Origin: Syngnathus acus
Lineage: Eukaryota > Chordata > Actinopteri > Syngnathiformes > Syngnathidae
Direction of reading: 5' to 3'
Length of the DNA stretch: 64,000 nucleotides
Assembly: GCF_901709675.1 (NCBI RefSeq)
Contig: NC_051089.1
Coordinates: 11,213,976 to 11,277,975 of the forward strand
The notes below the pieces were generated by a model, which saw only the letters and a program-made list of their open reading frames with translations, searched no databases and was not told the DNA's origin. Shown here one piece after another: positions 45,801-60,900 of the stretch. How positions within the stretch are numbered: position 1 is the stretch's first letter; every line of letters starts with the position of its first letter. A program made the translations under genes and the position numbers.

Positions 45801-46134
45801 ACCAATAATTGTTATCTTTGATTCCATTTTGCCATTTTGAAATGGATGTCCTTGTAGTCAAAATGAGATGGAGAAACTCAACAAACTTTGACAAAAGCAT
45901 TCTAGCCAAGTGTGGAAAAAAAAACACTTATTTCAAGCATCTAGTAATTAGACTGAAACTCATTGTTAGCTTCAATTTGAATAGCACTTAATGCGGTATG
46001 GAAGTGGAAGAATCAAGCTGAATGAGCTGTTGAAGTAGGGAACAAGGCGCATAGTATCATTCCAAATATTAACGGAATATACATTTGAAAGGCTGCGGTT
46101 TTGACAAAGAGAGAATAGAAAGCTCATATCATGT

Positions 46135-46330
46135 GTTTATTCATTTATGTATTGCTTTGTGATCTCCGGGCTGTTGGGGTCCTGAACTCTCTCCCCGTTG
46201 TTTTACTTGTGTGTTAATCGTGTGCTGTGTCTCGTCACCGTGGGATAGGGGGAACGGTATTTCGGTTTCTTTGTGTGTCCTAGCATGAAGGAATTGACAA
46301 TAAAGCTGATTCTGATTCTGATTCTGATAA
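46135..46330 (+). mobile_element. LINE 3' end with TTCTGA-type tail
   Basis: GGAACGGTATTTCGGTTTCT, then AATTGACAATAAAGCTGATT followed by CTGATT repeats: the usual 3' end of an L2-clade-like teleost LINE, 5'-truncated. Confidence 0.68.
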
Positions 46331-49300
46331 ATGTCGTCCAAATCCAGTCGTAATTGAGATTCTTCTAAATGTGTTTTGTCTTGAAAAGGAGAGGTTAGAA
46401 CTTTAGGAACACACAAATGAAGAATCATATTCTTTGTAAAAATTGTGAAGCATTCAGTTTTTGATGCTCTGAAGTATCACACTTAACACCTCTGCCAATT
46501 GAAACCATGACTTCTATTGAAAAGGCACGCCTGCGACTCGAGTTAATCTAAGCGGTATGGAGAATGGATAAATGTAAAGGTATTATTAAAATAAAAGTTA
46601 ATTTATTGTAATATGTACTTTTATTAGATTTTTTTTCCAATGGTAAGCACTAGAGGTATGTGGGGAATTCCCTTGACAGCAGCACACTACATAACGATCA
46701 ACTGAGCATTCAATATTTCCAAATTCTGATCCGTTTTCATGTGCTTGAGTGGACGGTGATTGGAGAGCACCGATTGCTTGTGCTTTAAGTCCTGTAGATT
46801 GGCATCTTTGACATTTTCCTATTGTGCATGGTGGTGCAATAATTAAATATCAGGTGCATAAACTGCTCTTTAATTTGACATGTGTGCTTGAGGCAATAAA
46901 CACATGGGGTGCAGTGGGGGCTGCATAATTGCAAAGGAATAAAATATCATATCAAGAGTGAGAGGATCATTGTATCAGGTACCGCATGACAGCTCATTTG
47001 ATCATTACGCCAGGGCTAAAGAGAGTCGCTAATTAGTTGCCATTAAGACTCACCCCCTAATCAGGGCTCACTCGTGCAGAAAAAATGTCCCTCACATAAG
47101 TGAACAATGCCCTTAACCCCTTCAGGCTAAGCAGCAAGTACAAAAACATTGATAAACTGATACGTTTGCCTCTGCCACTCTCTCCATATACGTACACATA
47201 CACATATACACGTATGTATACACGTGTATATATATATATTCAGTGTTCTTGAACTGAGGTGTGAATCGTTTTCAGGATGTCATGACCACGGCATCACAAT
47301 GATGTTGAGGTGGGTCAGGGCTGCAAATGGGCCATCTCACAAGATAATCAATGGTGTTGCGTCAGGACTATTGACTGGTGTGACTTAAACATGACTTGTC
47401 AGACAGTGACAATTGCCTATAGCGCAACAGGGTGGGAGAAGTGAGTGTCAGGTGTTGTACTTTATCTCACTTCACTTTTCCTCACTAGCCAGGTCAACTT
47501 TCTCCCTCTGTTTCATGTCAGTTTCTTTTACAAAAAAAAACAAAATAGCCCCCCCAAAAACGAAAGAAATATTCAGCTTTTACAGGCAGTGTGTGAAAAA
47601 TAGGGAAAACGCACAAGAGATAAAGACTGCTTCTGTCGCGCAGTGTCACAGATGCATTATATCAGTTTGAGTGGGAAGGACTTCTTCAGACAACACCCTT
47701 GTGAGCGGACCCCAGATGTCTGTGAAACCACGCTTGCCTCCTGCCATAACTTTCAAAGATGGCAGAAAGTGCTCCGGTGAGAGAGCGCCATGCATTATTA
47801 GCTGACAGTCGCGTATAAATAATAAGGCACATAATGCCAAGTGTGAGTGCTTGTGTCTCCGTGAGGACACTCAACAGGTGCACCTCTCGTCGCAGCGTTT
47901 CCATTTTTGTTCAACAAAGAGCCTGCCTGGGCAAATAACTTCTGTCTGAAAGCTTTGCCTGATCATTCTTTTATGCGCCACTTCCCAGAATGCACAACAT
48001 TCGCGGGACCTCATGATAATAGGCTCGTCGGGACACAGAGAAAGGAGCGAGACGCTTGTCAGAGTGGATACATCCATGTCCCGCCCGAGGGACGGTGCTT
48101 GGAGCACGACACATCAGTTTCAGGACACTGAGAGTCCTCCTCTCTCCCCCTCCCCCTATGTAGTCTAATGCTTGTCATGTTAGCTAGGGCCCAAGCTCTT
48201 GTCTGGTTTGGCCTGTACTCATGTGAAATCCATTAGAGGTCGCAAGCGTGCGGGACGGTAGGTCGATTAATAAGAGTGAGGCGTTGGCAGGGGAAGAAAA
48301 GAAGTTGTTTTTATGATATTTATTATTTTATTTTTTTATCTCTGTGCAGCACTACACTCTCCATATGGGCTTGCTAAAGCAAGCAGATGTACAGAAGGAA
48401 ATTGAAGTGGTTGTCTAACATCATGGTTACATCTGTGAGCCAAATCTCTTGTGTAATCATAACAACATGCCAAATGGAAGCTCTGCTCTGTCCACTACAT
48501 TGCAGGGAATTCAAGTTGCTTCACGTGGCCTTGAATGAGATTGCCGGCCTCAACAAAAACGTTGGGCAGATTAAAAGTAAAAAAGTGAAATTATAACCAC
48601 CAGGCAGCTTCTGTTCCCGTAAATGGATCTGGCACTTGTTGCCCCTGAAAAAAATACAAGAACTAATGCTGTGGGTGTCGCGTCACATCATGTTGCAGAA
48701 ATAAACATTCGAACGGGTTGGCCATGAATAAAGGGCACAAGAATGTAAAAAGAAAAAAAAAAAAAAAGAAGAATTTTTTCATCACAATTTCATAGTTCAA
48801 TTTAGTGGACATTGCGCTATTCTTTCTGGTGTATGCACCTTGGCCACCATGAGGAAGTTACAATACTCACATAGACACAATAAACACAGAACTGATGATG
48901 AAATGCTAAAAAGGCTGTTGTAATTTTGTTGCATCAGATTTTGTCATTTTTTACCAACATATTTTGTATGGTTTTACAGCCACCATCTCTCACTGAGGTG
49001 GTTTTTGGGTCAATGTTGAGGAGTTTTTACTCTGGAATGCCTTGCTGTGACTTAAGCTTTACGCATGTCAGGTCTGCATTGTGTGCTGGGGTCTCATGAC
49101 ACATGGTGGTATCAGTAACAATAACAATAATAAAAGTATTCATTGTAATAGAAGGGGAATTGTTATTTGGCATATGTTTAATTTTTTTCGTCAGCTGAAA
49201 GGAATGCTCGTGCGACAAACGTCGACTGCTACACAAAACGCTGCAACGAGAGGGTTACGATTAGCCGTGCCACCCAAGCCAAGTCATTAGGCTCCTCAGC

Positions 49301-52300
49301 ACCTGCAGTTTCCTCCTACGTAAAGAGCTGTATAAATTAATCACACACTGCCTTATGCACTTTGATGCCATTTATAATGCACATTAATGAAGGCTGACAG
49401 CTGTAACTAAAAGGCAGAATGATCACTTACAATTCAAATAAAAATCAGAGTGCAAAAACAAAAGTCATTTGCGTGACTCTTTTTTTCTCCCCCGTCATGC
49501 TCTATTTTCATCTTTATCCCGCTTTGATTTGTGCTGTTTTAGTGGAGGACGAGTGCGTGTGAAAAGACTAAATGATCTGCAAATTGATGCAACACCAAGG
49601 CTGTTTCTCACTCTCGTATGAGCTCTAATTGTACATTGTGTGAAGGTGTAGCATGGGATGATAAAAAGGAGCTTTTCTCTGTACCTCATTTTAATCTCAA
49701 TGTCTGATCAGTTGCCTTTGTTGAATCACTGCTTGTTTATTGGCATTTCTACATGCCTGTGTGTTTATCATCATTCGTTTTGTCGCCACCTCTTTTTTGA
49801 CATCGTTTCCAATGCAAAAGTAAAGTCAAACTACGTGTACAGCCAACATTGTGCACACATGAAAACATCATAGGCAAGGCTGACCTTCAGAGATCCCTAA
49901 TTAAATTTTGGGCATGTGGTGATGCTATAACTGATTTCATTCTTCATTATGGCCTGTAATGACATTTCTCAGCTGTCAGAAGCATTGCGGGGGGCTTGCT
50001 TGTGAGGCTGAGGATGAATTACCCATTATACCAACCTTGCCAGCATGACCATAAAAGAGGGATCGGGAAGAGCTCTGTGAATCCCAAAGTCAACCGGGAA
50101 TGTTTGCTAAAGAAGAAGAAAATGAAGAAGAAGACTTTTGAAGAGGCGAATGAAAATTGAAACCGTATGCCTTTGTCATTTAGTGACTTCTAACAACAGG
50201 GCTCATCTGACCCTACTGGCTTCAGAGTAAAGCCATATGTCCCTGGCCCATTGAAACCTTTTAAAGGCTCCTAAAGATGTAATTAAGATGTCAGTACGCG
50301 GGGGTCAGCTTCAGTCGAGAAGATACACAGCAAATCTACAGAGAGCCCAGCTGGAACAGTGAAGATGTGCACGTAGAAGGATGTCCCTAGCCCTGATTTA
50401 CACACATGTAAAAACTCTGGCATTTTAAATACCAGTTAATTTACACACAGAAAGCAGAGCTCTAATTTGTGTTGGAATGAAGCAGCGGAGGGAAACCCTT
50501 GTCACCACTTGTCACCTGGTGATTGGGTTCTGAATAGGCATACTTTCGGAAAATTAAAAGGCAAAGTCAAATGATTCACCATTGAACTTGATTTGTGTTT
50601 TACATCAGAATTAAAGAGGTCAGGCCAAGCCAAATGAGGAGCAGTGGAACGTCTCGAGGAGAGAGTAGATCTTTTTTGCTGTACAGTTGTCACAATGAAG
50701 AAAAGTGATTCAATGATGGTGTCTTGTTTGTTAAAAGGCAAATAAGAGTAACAGTAATAATAATAATGATAATGATAATAATACGAATAATAATCCCTAG
50801 ACCCATTTCTGGAGAATACGGAGAGGCACTCTGAATATTACAGAAATTTCTTTCTACGAGACTGTGGAAACTACAAATGCTTTATGGAGCAGTGGTTGGA
50901 TGGATTGAATTATTTTATTTAGTATACTTACTTTAAGAGTAAATCTAATTCTTTTCATTATATTTACAGATTCCAATTGTGAAACACAATCGCTTGAACG
51001 CATCATACACTTTCTTTTTAAGGCCCTGCTTTCATTTTTTGGAGAGATTCTAGACTTTTACAATCTATATCAACTAAATGCTACTCGTGCAGAGCGCGTT
51101 GTGGGCTGAAGGGGATATTAGATGACACATTTTATTGGTTCATTCTCCAGAGGGTGGATGTTGATCTTATATTTTGCCATATTTTCTGTCAATCTGCATT
51201 ATGTTTTTCCCCCATTGAATGGAGGAAGTGGGGAATATGACCTTTGTCGTGAATCCAAAACCACTACAACAGTTGTGTTGAGAACACTTTTTAAATATGA
51301 AACCCAGGAACCGCAAGAAAGAAGGAAATAAGCGTTACTGTCGTATTATTCAGAGGCTTCAAGCGTGTCTAACTAGCGATGGTAGTTGGAGATATCACAT
51401 TACCTAATGTGAAAAAGACAAACCATCCCACCTCTGTCACACGTTTAGTTCCCCATGTACCCGTTTCCAAGTGACCCTAGCTCCACTTAGCAGTCATGAC
51501 ATAAAACTTTACTTTTATCCATTTTAAGGAAAAAATAACAACCTTGGATGCTGGGCAAAATCCTTTGATGGACATTTTTGCTTTTGTGTTGACCAGATTT
51601 TGTGGTTAACACAAGCGACTTGGTTGAATACTGTATTTTTCCAAGAGCTATGACTCACTCTGAGTTCTATTTATGCTCGCACCTGGCTGTGCTCCAGCAA
51701 TGGTTGAATATTCGCTAAAATTTAAGGTGGGTTTCTGGGTCATAGGGACCTCATGTCCTTCTTAATACTACTCCATATGAGGCCATCCGAGTGAAATACC
51801 AGTGGCTTTGTGAAATATTTATCCCCTGTCAATAATTAAATGCTCATTATTTGAACCTGAATAGTGCTGTGATTCCAAATTTAATGTGCTTCTAATGCAT
51901 GGGGCGATAGGCATGTCTAATAACTAGCCAGCATGATGAAAGGTGGATTAGTACAGTCGTACCCATTCTTTGGGGGTAAAAATAATCCATGTTCCGAATG
52001 AAAAATTTACAACCGTTGTCCAGAGTTTTTTGAAGAACATCTGAGATTTTGTATTCTGTGACAGCACAAGATTTGTAGCAAATGTCGGTGAAACCGAGCT
52101 TGTTATCTTGGCCCCTTTTTAGATCGAACCCTTTATGAAAACCAGAAACTGCCAAAACATAATCAACCGCCCACGCGGGAGATAATGACGCACCAGCCAA
52201 TTTAGGTGATAGGATACAAGCGGGGCATGAATATACAATATACAATAAATATGCAAGCAACAAGATTCCATAGCCGAAGGCAGGGGGGCTTCATGATAAT

Positions 52301-54861
52301 ATGTGTATTGTCCCGCAGCCATCCAGCAAACCAAACTAGCAGTGCTATCAATTAAATCTTGGAGGAAGTCAGTGCATCAAAAGTCTTTTGCCTCTTTCTT
52401 AACATTCGAAATGCATCATTTCTTTCTTTGATGTCAGGCACTTTTCATTGTTTGTTGTTATTATGATCTGCATATGAACAACTGAGAATTAGCCCAGCTG
52501 TTTTCTCAACTGTCTCACAGTTAGTGTGTATGTGCGGGCGCATGTGCTCTTGTATGGCTCAAGGACCTGTCTATGATGTAAACACAGAGAGCGTAAACAC
52601 ACAGGCAGTTGGCTGTCTCCATTGTTATTATCCTGTTTGTATAATTAGCCTTATAAATTGCTCACATCAAAGGCGCTGTCCCTTGAAATACCTCCGTGTC
52701 TGTGTTCCTCTGAAAGAGTGCAATAGGGGAGTTGCTGCATCTGTGCTCCTTGTCCCTGGGAGACAAGTTGAACTTCTGTGGGGCATTCACTCACGAAAGC
52801 AGGGAATTTGTCTTTTGTGCTTGGTTGTGAGGGATGGGAAGCCCAGGAATGATCTGATTAGTCCCAGAAAGCCTCAATTATGCACAAAAGAAATCGGTAA
52901 GAATCGTAACATAATCGTTATGGCTCCACTCCACATATAAATGCAGCTGTGATTCGCTCAATTATTTGTAATTGTTGGACTGGATGCCTGTTTCTTCCTT
53001 ACAGATGGACTGGTTTCCTGCTTGTTCCTCATTGACTGCCCAATCACCCATCTCCACCGTATCTCCCAAAAAGTTACTCAAGTAAATGTACCAGAGTAAA
53101 TGCAGTGTTTTACTACTAACCTCTGATTATCAGAGTCATTCCATTTTACAATTAAACTGTTCCGTGATGCAGGTTCACCTATTAACCCCAGATTTGAAGC
53201 AATTTTTACGTCTGCCAAAAATTGGAACTCCAAACTGTCCCACTTTTGGGGTGTTTGACTCAGAGGCACAGAACCCTGCAAAAATTACAGCATTTATTTT
53301 TTATTTTTTATCCTGATAGCAAATGTTACTGAGCCTTCAGATCAATTCATTTCTTGCCAAACAAGCATCTGCTGTGGATGTACATATGACCGTCCTGACC
53401 TGTAGTTAACTGTAAAGACGGGAAAAGGGAAAGCAGGGAGAGTAGCGTTCCACATGTGCTGATTCGGCTGCACTCTGAGACGCAGGCGTGAACAATGATG
53501 GCTTGGCAGCTGGAAGTGATGAGAGACTGAAAGTGTCGGAGTGGGTTTGCGCTCATTTGATTGACAGTACCAAAGCTGCTTCTGCCATCAATTTCATGCT
53601 CATTATTATTTAATGTATGTTACTTAAAAGCATATGCAAAATTAAGATTTAGTCACAAAAACACATTTTATATGGTATTTAAAGAATGATATGCATAATA
53701 GATTGCTTGTGAATATTTATGGCAAGGAATTTCAAGCATTTCTTGTCTTGGGATGGCCCTCAGCTTCAAGTGTTGACTTTCATGATCTCAATTAATAACT
53801 AAGAAAGTAAGAAAAGGAAGAAAACTAGAAGCTTTTTACACAAGAAGAGAAAAAGCTGTCAAGGGGAATTTACCTCACCGTCAAACTCACTAATGTGTAA
53901 GAAAAAAGTGATTAGCCTACTTAAGAACACAACTGGTTGAATATAAAGTTTTAATTCTTTATGTTTAAATAAAATATATGATCTGCCAAACACATTTAAT
54001 AGTCAATCATGCTATGATTTCCAAAAATTATTAAATGTTCTTTTGCTGTATTTTAATTCTCTTAAAAACAAACATTGTTTCATGGTAGTAATAAAATGGA
54101 TCATGTGTTTTCGTTGCAGATGTAGGTGTGTGTAAGATTTGGGTTACATTAATTGGTCAGTCAGAAGCAAAATAAAATATGAAAAGCTCTGAGTATGATG
54201 CAGTGCAGTTCTTCGTCAAACCAATAATAATGCATAACGTAAAGTTTAAGTAAGACCTCTCCGACAGTCTTTGTCATGGCATAGAATTCAATAAAGTACT
54301 TCTGTACTTGATATCATTATATTGTGTAAGTACTCACAATGTTGCGACTCTTCGATGTATACAAAACACAGTGTCCATCATACTGTTGGAATTACATATA
54401 AAGTATTTTAGATCAAACTGCTGAAAGCTTCTCAGTCTCCTGTAAAGTATGCCATGAAAAATTATTAGTCACAAATATGTTGGGAAGATAATAAAAATAA
54501 ACTTTCTGAGTACTTGAAGCCCTCTTTAGTGCTCCTTTTTATGGTCTATTACTGTACCAAGTGAACTGTGGGGGAGTTGATTGACATCTAGATAAGTATT
54601 TGATGGCCTGTCATCACTCACACTCGACACCCTGTGTTAATTTAATTCAATTATTAATGACTGCATGAATATTACAGCAGCAATGGAGAGCTATCAGGGA
54701 ATTCAGTGTTTCTTTCCAGCAGCAACAATTTAACCGTTTTAGCCACCGTGGTTAGTGTACTTTTTCCTGGGTACAACACAATGTAGTAGAAGAGCAGGAA
54801 ATGTTTTGGGATTGAGTCAATTCTCTCAGTGCTCATGCACAGCAGTGACATGACATAGGGC

Positions 54862-55420
54862 TACAAGTTTAATTCATTTCGTGACCACGCTTCTAAATCA
54901 AAACACTTGTATTTCACATCGTCTTTCCGTATTGAAATGTAAATACACAGAAAAATCAAGACAAAATCTTTGTTTTTTTAGCAGGAGAAATAGCTCTCTA
55001 CAGTATTGTACTCGATATAAAAACATACAGTAACAACAGAATTAGATAGACTGTGAAGGATTAAACAGCTCCATTGACAATGTGCTTGTGGTGTGTGGGC
55101 AAACAAGGGGCAATATAATACCCAAACGTAAAATATAAAAAAAGAGTTATACAGGTAAGTGACTCAGTGTCTAGTCTTTTTTGCAGAGGATAAAGAATGT
55201 ATGCCTGTGCTTTGACTGTTACTATATTGTCTACTTGTTGCTGCACTGATTGTGTTCAGATAGCCTCTGCCTAAAGGTTTATGACAAGGCAACAGCAATT
55301 GTATTTGTTAGTCCATCTATGGCATTTTGCATAGTGTGTTAGCATTAAGCTAGCAGACTTATAAAGCACATTTTTTTTAAATTGACAATTATCCCTTTGT
55401 GGAAATAATGATGATTAATT
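54862..55420 (+). mobile_element. pogo-like miniature element copy (degenerate)
   Basis: ACAAGTTTAATTCATTTCGT, CACTTGTATTTCACATCGTC and later GAGGATAAAGAATGTATG and TTAGCATTAAGCTAGC match the family seen at 28868-29292 and 18418. Boundaries approximate. Confidence 0.5.
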
Positions 55421-57792
55421 CTCATATATGAACTTCAACTGGGAATGACAATATACAGTTTTTAAAGAATTGGAGGCACTTAATTACTAGTATCTTGAAA
55501 ACATTGTATAACTGTGAGTGAAAGCCAATGTAAGAGAAAAGCGGGTTTCGAGAGCCAATAAACCTCTAAAATGTATTTTCTGGCACACCCTCCGGGGAGA
55601 GAGACCATGAATTGACAGGCCCTGTGTAATTCTTGACAGAGGAAAACTTTGTGTACAGACACTCCCGCCGACGCGTTATTAAAAAGATGAGCGTGGTGGA
55701 AAATAAATAAAGAAAAAATACTGATTAAATTTTAAGCAGCCGGCGGGCCGATAGTTTGCCTGAGGCATATTTGTCAGTTTCAAAGGGTGTTTTTATTAAT
55801 TTTGTATTTTGCATTTTGTTAGTGGAAAGAGCTTAATCCATCGGGAGCGCCACAAGCTATAGCAATGCCTATAGCGGGGAGAAGGGAGACGTTGAGCATG
55901 CCAAGCAGATCTTGCACATTTAGAGAAATCACATCTAGATCACCAGCTCAGCCCGGAGACCCCCCACCCACCGGCAAACCACACAGGCACGCGCAGGTTG
56001 CTCACAGGGATTTTACACACAATGCACAGAACGTTATTTAAAATTTATGACATTTTTCTTTTTGCAGAATAAAGAATGGATTTTAGTTGTTTACATTAAA
56101 CCCTTTTTGCACTCTGTCCCAGTGCTATCTTTTCAACTAATTTTAATTAATTATTCAATAGGACTGTTGAGTAGCGTGATGGCAGTCAAATCCTAATCTG
56201 GATAGGGTAAAATTTTATGTGACCATTCAGATTTTGTTCCGCTCAAATAACAAAATCTGGTGAGGCTTTAATGCTGTTATAGCACTTTGCGCTGCATAAA
56301 CCCAGTGCTTCAGATGAGTGCCTGCTGTATCACTTTTGCAAGAGTGCCATCCATCACTCCTCGACAAATTCAAGGTCACATTATTATATTCCTATAACAT
56401 TGTCTTGAATTGAATGTTTTGGGATTTCAGGCAGGGGCGTTAGCATCTACAATTAGAGAAATAAATACCAAAGACCAGCAACCAAGAGAGGTAACACGGC
56501 AAGGTAGTATTGCGAACATCAGCTCGTGTCTGTTTTTTCAAAAGATGGCGATGAGGGTTGTCCCGATCCATTCGTGTTTTTGGAAATCCACAAACTTTGA
56601 GTTTATCAACTATTTCAAATAATACATGATGATGGATAGTGCTCTCTTATTATTTTCGATGACAGTAAAATCCCTGAGTTGCAGCAAACTTGGTCAAAAT
56701 CTATCTCATATAAGACTACCGATGATGACTTTGAGAATAATGAATTTTTTTGGAGAATTACCTGAAATTTGTGGTTTGTCGCAGTTTTTAGTTGATAACT
56801 CATTATCATTCGACCAGCACCTGTTAAAGCTGAGCGTATTAGTAGAATAAAGAGAGAAAAAATAAATCAAACTTCAAGAGAAAGTTAGATTCTTTCATTT
56901 CCAATTCCAGACAGACAGTATCAAAGAGCATTGAACAGTGACTAAAACAGAGTGCCCTTAGGCTTTCATTTGCAGAAGTTTCGGCTCCAGGTGAAAACTG
57001 AATGATGTTCAGTGGAAAGACAAAGCTGAGTGAGTGTGTACATGTTTGTGCGAGTCAGTGAGCATGCACAATTGGTATCATCACACATCGCAGTTTCATA
57101 GAAAATTACCAGCATTTGAGCCAGGCAAGTCTTCCAAACCTCCGTTGACTTTAATCATCTTAAAAAGAAGTAGCCGATGAGGCATTTCATGGCTATTAGC
57201 GTTGTGTGTTCTATCTTCAAAATCAGCTTTCATTTGAAAATACTCATAAAGCATTTGTGTCAAATCAGTCAGACAGAGCGGTTTGAAGTGTGTTACTTTG
57301 TTGTGTAAAGGTGAAGGAGTTAATTAGGTGATGGGAAGGTGACTGATGCTATGTATATACCGCGCATATGATACGGAGAGAAGCCAAGTGGGCCGCTAAT
57401 CATGCCCTCCGCCCCCGTACCTCAGCATTCATCTCCAAGTGAACGCTTTTGAAGTCAAAACTGTCAGCGGCTCTGTGACATGCACTCACTTTTATTGGAT
57501 TTCATCGAGGAATCATGCTTTGTTTATCGAGATTGATTTTGAATAAATCTCAGATAGAGTACTAAATTATGTTTAAGTGGTGTGTTTTTTGGGGGATGGC
57601 TCAACTAATTTAATGGACGTATCTCAAAGAAATTGGTAAAACTGTGTTAATGAGCTTCAATGAGCATTATGTGGAGAAACAGAGGTGAGATGTTGGACAT
57701 ACGTCTGTCCTCTTGTTTATGCCTTGACTCCCCTGGAGCAGTATAGTGTAATACACAGCTGGTCACGTCTTCTTACGAAGTGACAGTAATAT

Positions 57793-57878
57793 TACCGTAT
57801 TTTCTGCACTATGAAGCACACTTAAAAACTTAAAATTTATTAAAAATAAAACCACAGTGCACCATAGAATGGAGAGCG

Positions 57879-57880
<2 letters not shown>
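57793..57880 (+). mobile_element. half copy of TACCGTATTTT..GCGC element
   Basis: TACCGTATTTTCTGCACTAT then AAGCACAC..., continuing to GAGAGCGCCTTATA, similar to the left and right ends of 5013-5783; runs into the TA array. Confidence 0.6.
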
Positions 57881-57881
<1 letters not shown>

Positions 57882-57912
<31 letters not shown>

Positions 57913-57939
57913 TATATATAGTATATATATATATATATA
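57882..57939. repeat. (TA)n palindromic microsatellite
   Basis: Almost pure TA with two interruptions (ACTATATATAGT) that make it symmetrical. Confidence 0.95.
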
Positions 57940-60900
57940 CAAGCCTTGTGATGGCTTGCATCTGGAAAAAATATGTAAATCGGGGCAGTTGTATCTCAAG
58001 GCACCACTGAATATTGCGAATGCATAAACGTCTGTTCTAAAAAAAAAAAAAATGCAGTCTGGTATTTTGTTATTTCATATATACTTCACAGAAGCACAGC
58101 TACTGCAGTAAATATGTGATACTTCAAGTGCAATCTGAATCTGGTCAGATGTCCTCACAAGGTTCGTACTACTTCAACTGAACTGCTCCGTGAATAAGCA
58201 ACCCAATTCCAATCATGACTCTTGTACAACAAACTCTTTTAAATATTGACCTATCATTCACCTTGACCCAAAGTCATCATCTAAATCACTTCATGAAAAC
58301 CACTGAGGGCATATAATTTGTATGGATGCTCCGGGAAGAGGAGCGTGGCCCTCCCAAATGGGGTTGAGGATGAGGCTTGGTGGAGTTTGTCTCAAAGGCA
58401 GTTTTCTAAACTCTGTCATCAGCATTCCTGCTGGCCATAAATCCTCTGCACAATGACGTGCTATATTGACTCACGACCTCAATCGAATATTCCAGCTAGC
58501 TTTGTCAAATCCTTTAAAATCACAAATTTCATGTCGCATTTGCTCATCTGCTAAAATTTTTAATATTTTTAGGAATGGATTATGTTCGACTCAAAGCCTA
58601 AATTTCTGTCCAAGTTGGCCTTAAATGATATATTAAGACAATAATGTCTTTTGTATTATGTGTGGTGACAATTTCCTTTCAAGTTGGAGCTATTATGTGC
58701 CTTTTCCTCATTCAATCTGTATTGAAGGATGCTGGCATGCCACACATTGTGCTTCGGGGGACAATTATTCTTACTGGTTGCTTGTAGAAATTGGTTAATT
58801 GATCACAGGCAGCTTTCCAAATCAAAAGCCTCGAGAGCAATTAAGAACAGGCCTCAGATATGATTATGAATTAATTAGTGTGGCATTAATGAATTGTTAA
58901 TGACAAAAGAATGGCAGCGCTGTTTTGCGACTCCAATAGAATGCTGTGCACCCTAAGATTTCAGACTTCCATGGCTGCTAATGTAGTAGGTCTTGAACGA
59001 GTATTTTATTCATAGATAATACTTTGGGGGACACACAACTGTTCATCACAAGAAACCACCAATCAAAAAGGTGAGGTGAGTCATATTTCCATGTAACCGC
59101 AATGCATGTTTTTAGCTACACTTTGAGCTTTCTTAATAAATGAGAGTTTTGCATCCAAAAAATTCCTGAATAGAGGTAAAATTCACCAATAAGCACGATT
59201 CGTGCAAGAAAAGACACAGTGTCATACCATGCCGAAAGGAACCAACGTCAATACCGCACCGGAAACATAACTCTGACAGGGTAGATTTGAAAGAATGTAA
59301 TTTTTCTGCTGAGAAGGAAAATATGGTTCGCCAATCGATACAGAGCATTAATGATTGCTGATCTAACATAGCTTTTGATCAATCCATTTAGCCCTTTGAG
59401 ACTCTATTGTTATTAAGAGTAGAAAACTGTTATTGTTGTTACAGTTGTTTCAATTTCATAATGGCACATCAAACACTAGAATTTCTGGTTTCACGATCCA
59501 GATCTGAATGTTACTCATTACACACCTACGTCACAAAATTCTGTGGAATACTATAGTGCTAGTTTAACTACCATTATATCCTAGACCAAAACATTTTACA
59601 AAATTATTTCATATATTTGTAGCCTTTTCTTGTATTAAGCAACAGGAGCTACAAACAGCCAGTATATATACGTATATATAGCCAGTAAAAACATCATGTT
59701 TAGGCATACAAAACATTTCCAATATATTGCAAAATATTAGACAAAAAGTGTGCCGGAAATGTAGCTTCCATTTGGTAGTTGCTTTTAGTGTCCCGTGTTG
59801 AAACATTGTCGTTTTTGAACATGTAGGACAGAAGTTCACAACCTTGTTTGTTCCTGTGCTTGTTCTCTTTTGGTCAAACTCCCCAGCCACCAGCAAAACA
59901 ATCCACCCATGAAGGATGAAGTAACAAGAAGAAGCATGGTGACATCTCACAGAGCTTGTTGAAAATGAATATAGAAAATGGAGATAAAAAAAAATCTTGA
60001 TCTAGCCACATTGCCCAGTACACATATGTTAAATATCCTCTTTGTGTTGTTGACTGTACGTATTAATTCATAATATTTGACTGCCTCCATATTGCTGTTT
60101 GATCTTCGGCACTCTGGGCCTCCGTGTTGTGGTTGGTTGTCTTTTAAGGTGTTCTGCTTCAATGCTCTTGGATAGAACATGACACTTACATTAACGTCTT
60201 CATGTAATTTGCTGTCCACGTTTGGGAAACAAGCAAAATGGGGGAAAAAAAGAGAACATTCATTGCCCATGTGGCAGGAGGAAATACATCTCCAGTGCAT
60301 TCTTTGTGAGGAGCCTGAAATGGCCAAGTCGTACATATTGAACAAATGGCAACATGCAGTGACAAACCACATGCACACTACATACAAAGGCACCAGAGAT
60401 ACAAAAGGTGTTGAGAAGATAGCTATCCAGTCCAGTCCATACATTTCAGCACTCAAGCATTTTTAGCTATCTTTGTGTGTCAATAGAGAAATGGGGAAGA
60501 AAAAACCCCCCATCAAATTACTAAACAACATGACTGACAGTATAAGAGAGATTGCTGGTTTCCAACAAGACTTTATTCCATTTTCCAACTAGAAATTGGT
60601 ACATGTGAAATGAATGAAGATGTAGTACTTAGACCCTTTGCTCATTGCCTCCTCCTTGTTCCCTGTGAAGCTGGACTCACAATGCACACCACTCAAGTGC
60701 ACATAATTGAGTAATCACTTTTTGATATGACACATCAAATGTATGGTTTGGAGTCACTGCAATGGCGATGAACACAGATCATTTACAGCAACATTTTGGT
60801 ACACATTTAAAGTTGTTGAATACCTAACTAATATTATTGTTATATGATTTTATTTTTATTTAGTCAGGCTGCAGGTGACCACGAATATTTATTCCAATAT

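Larger units (their letters stand above)
34700..46134. other. gene desert, part 1
   Basis: No coding exon, RNA gene or long repeat recognised. Notable: a perfect 16-bp hairpin at 40557-40592, an AACCCAA-type palindromic repeat at about 42740-42825, and the start of a TAGGGCTG(A)ACGAT repeat near 36564. Short ORFs show no family resemblance. Confidence 0.5.

Noticed and set aside
59947-60456. 169-codon minus-strand frame
   Set aside because: Cys-rich but without any family pattern; likely chance in AT-rich DNA.
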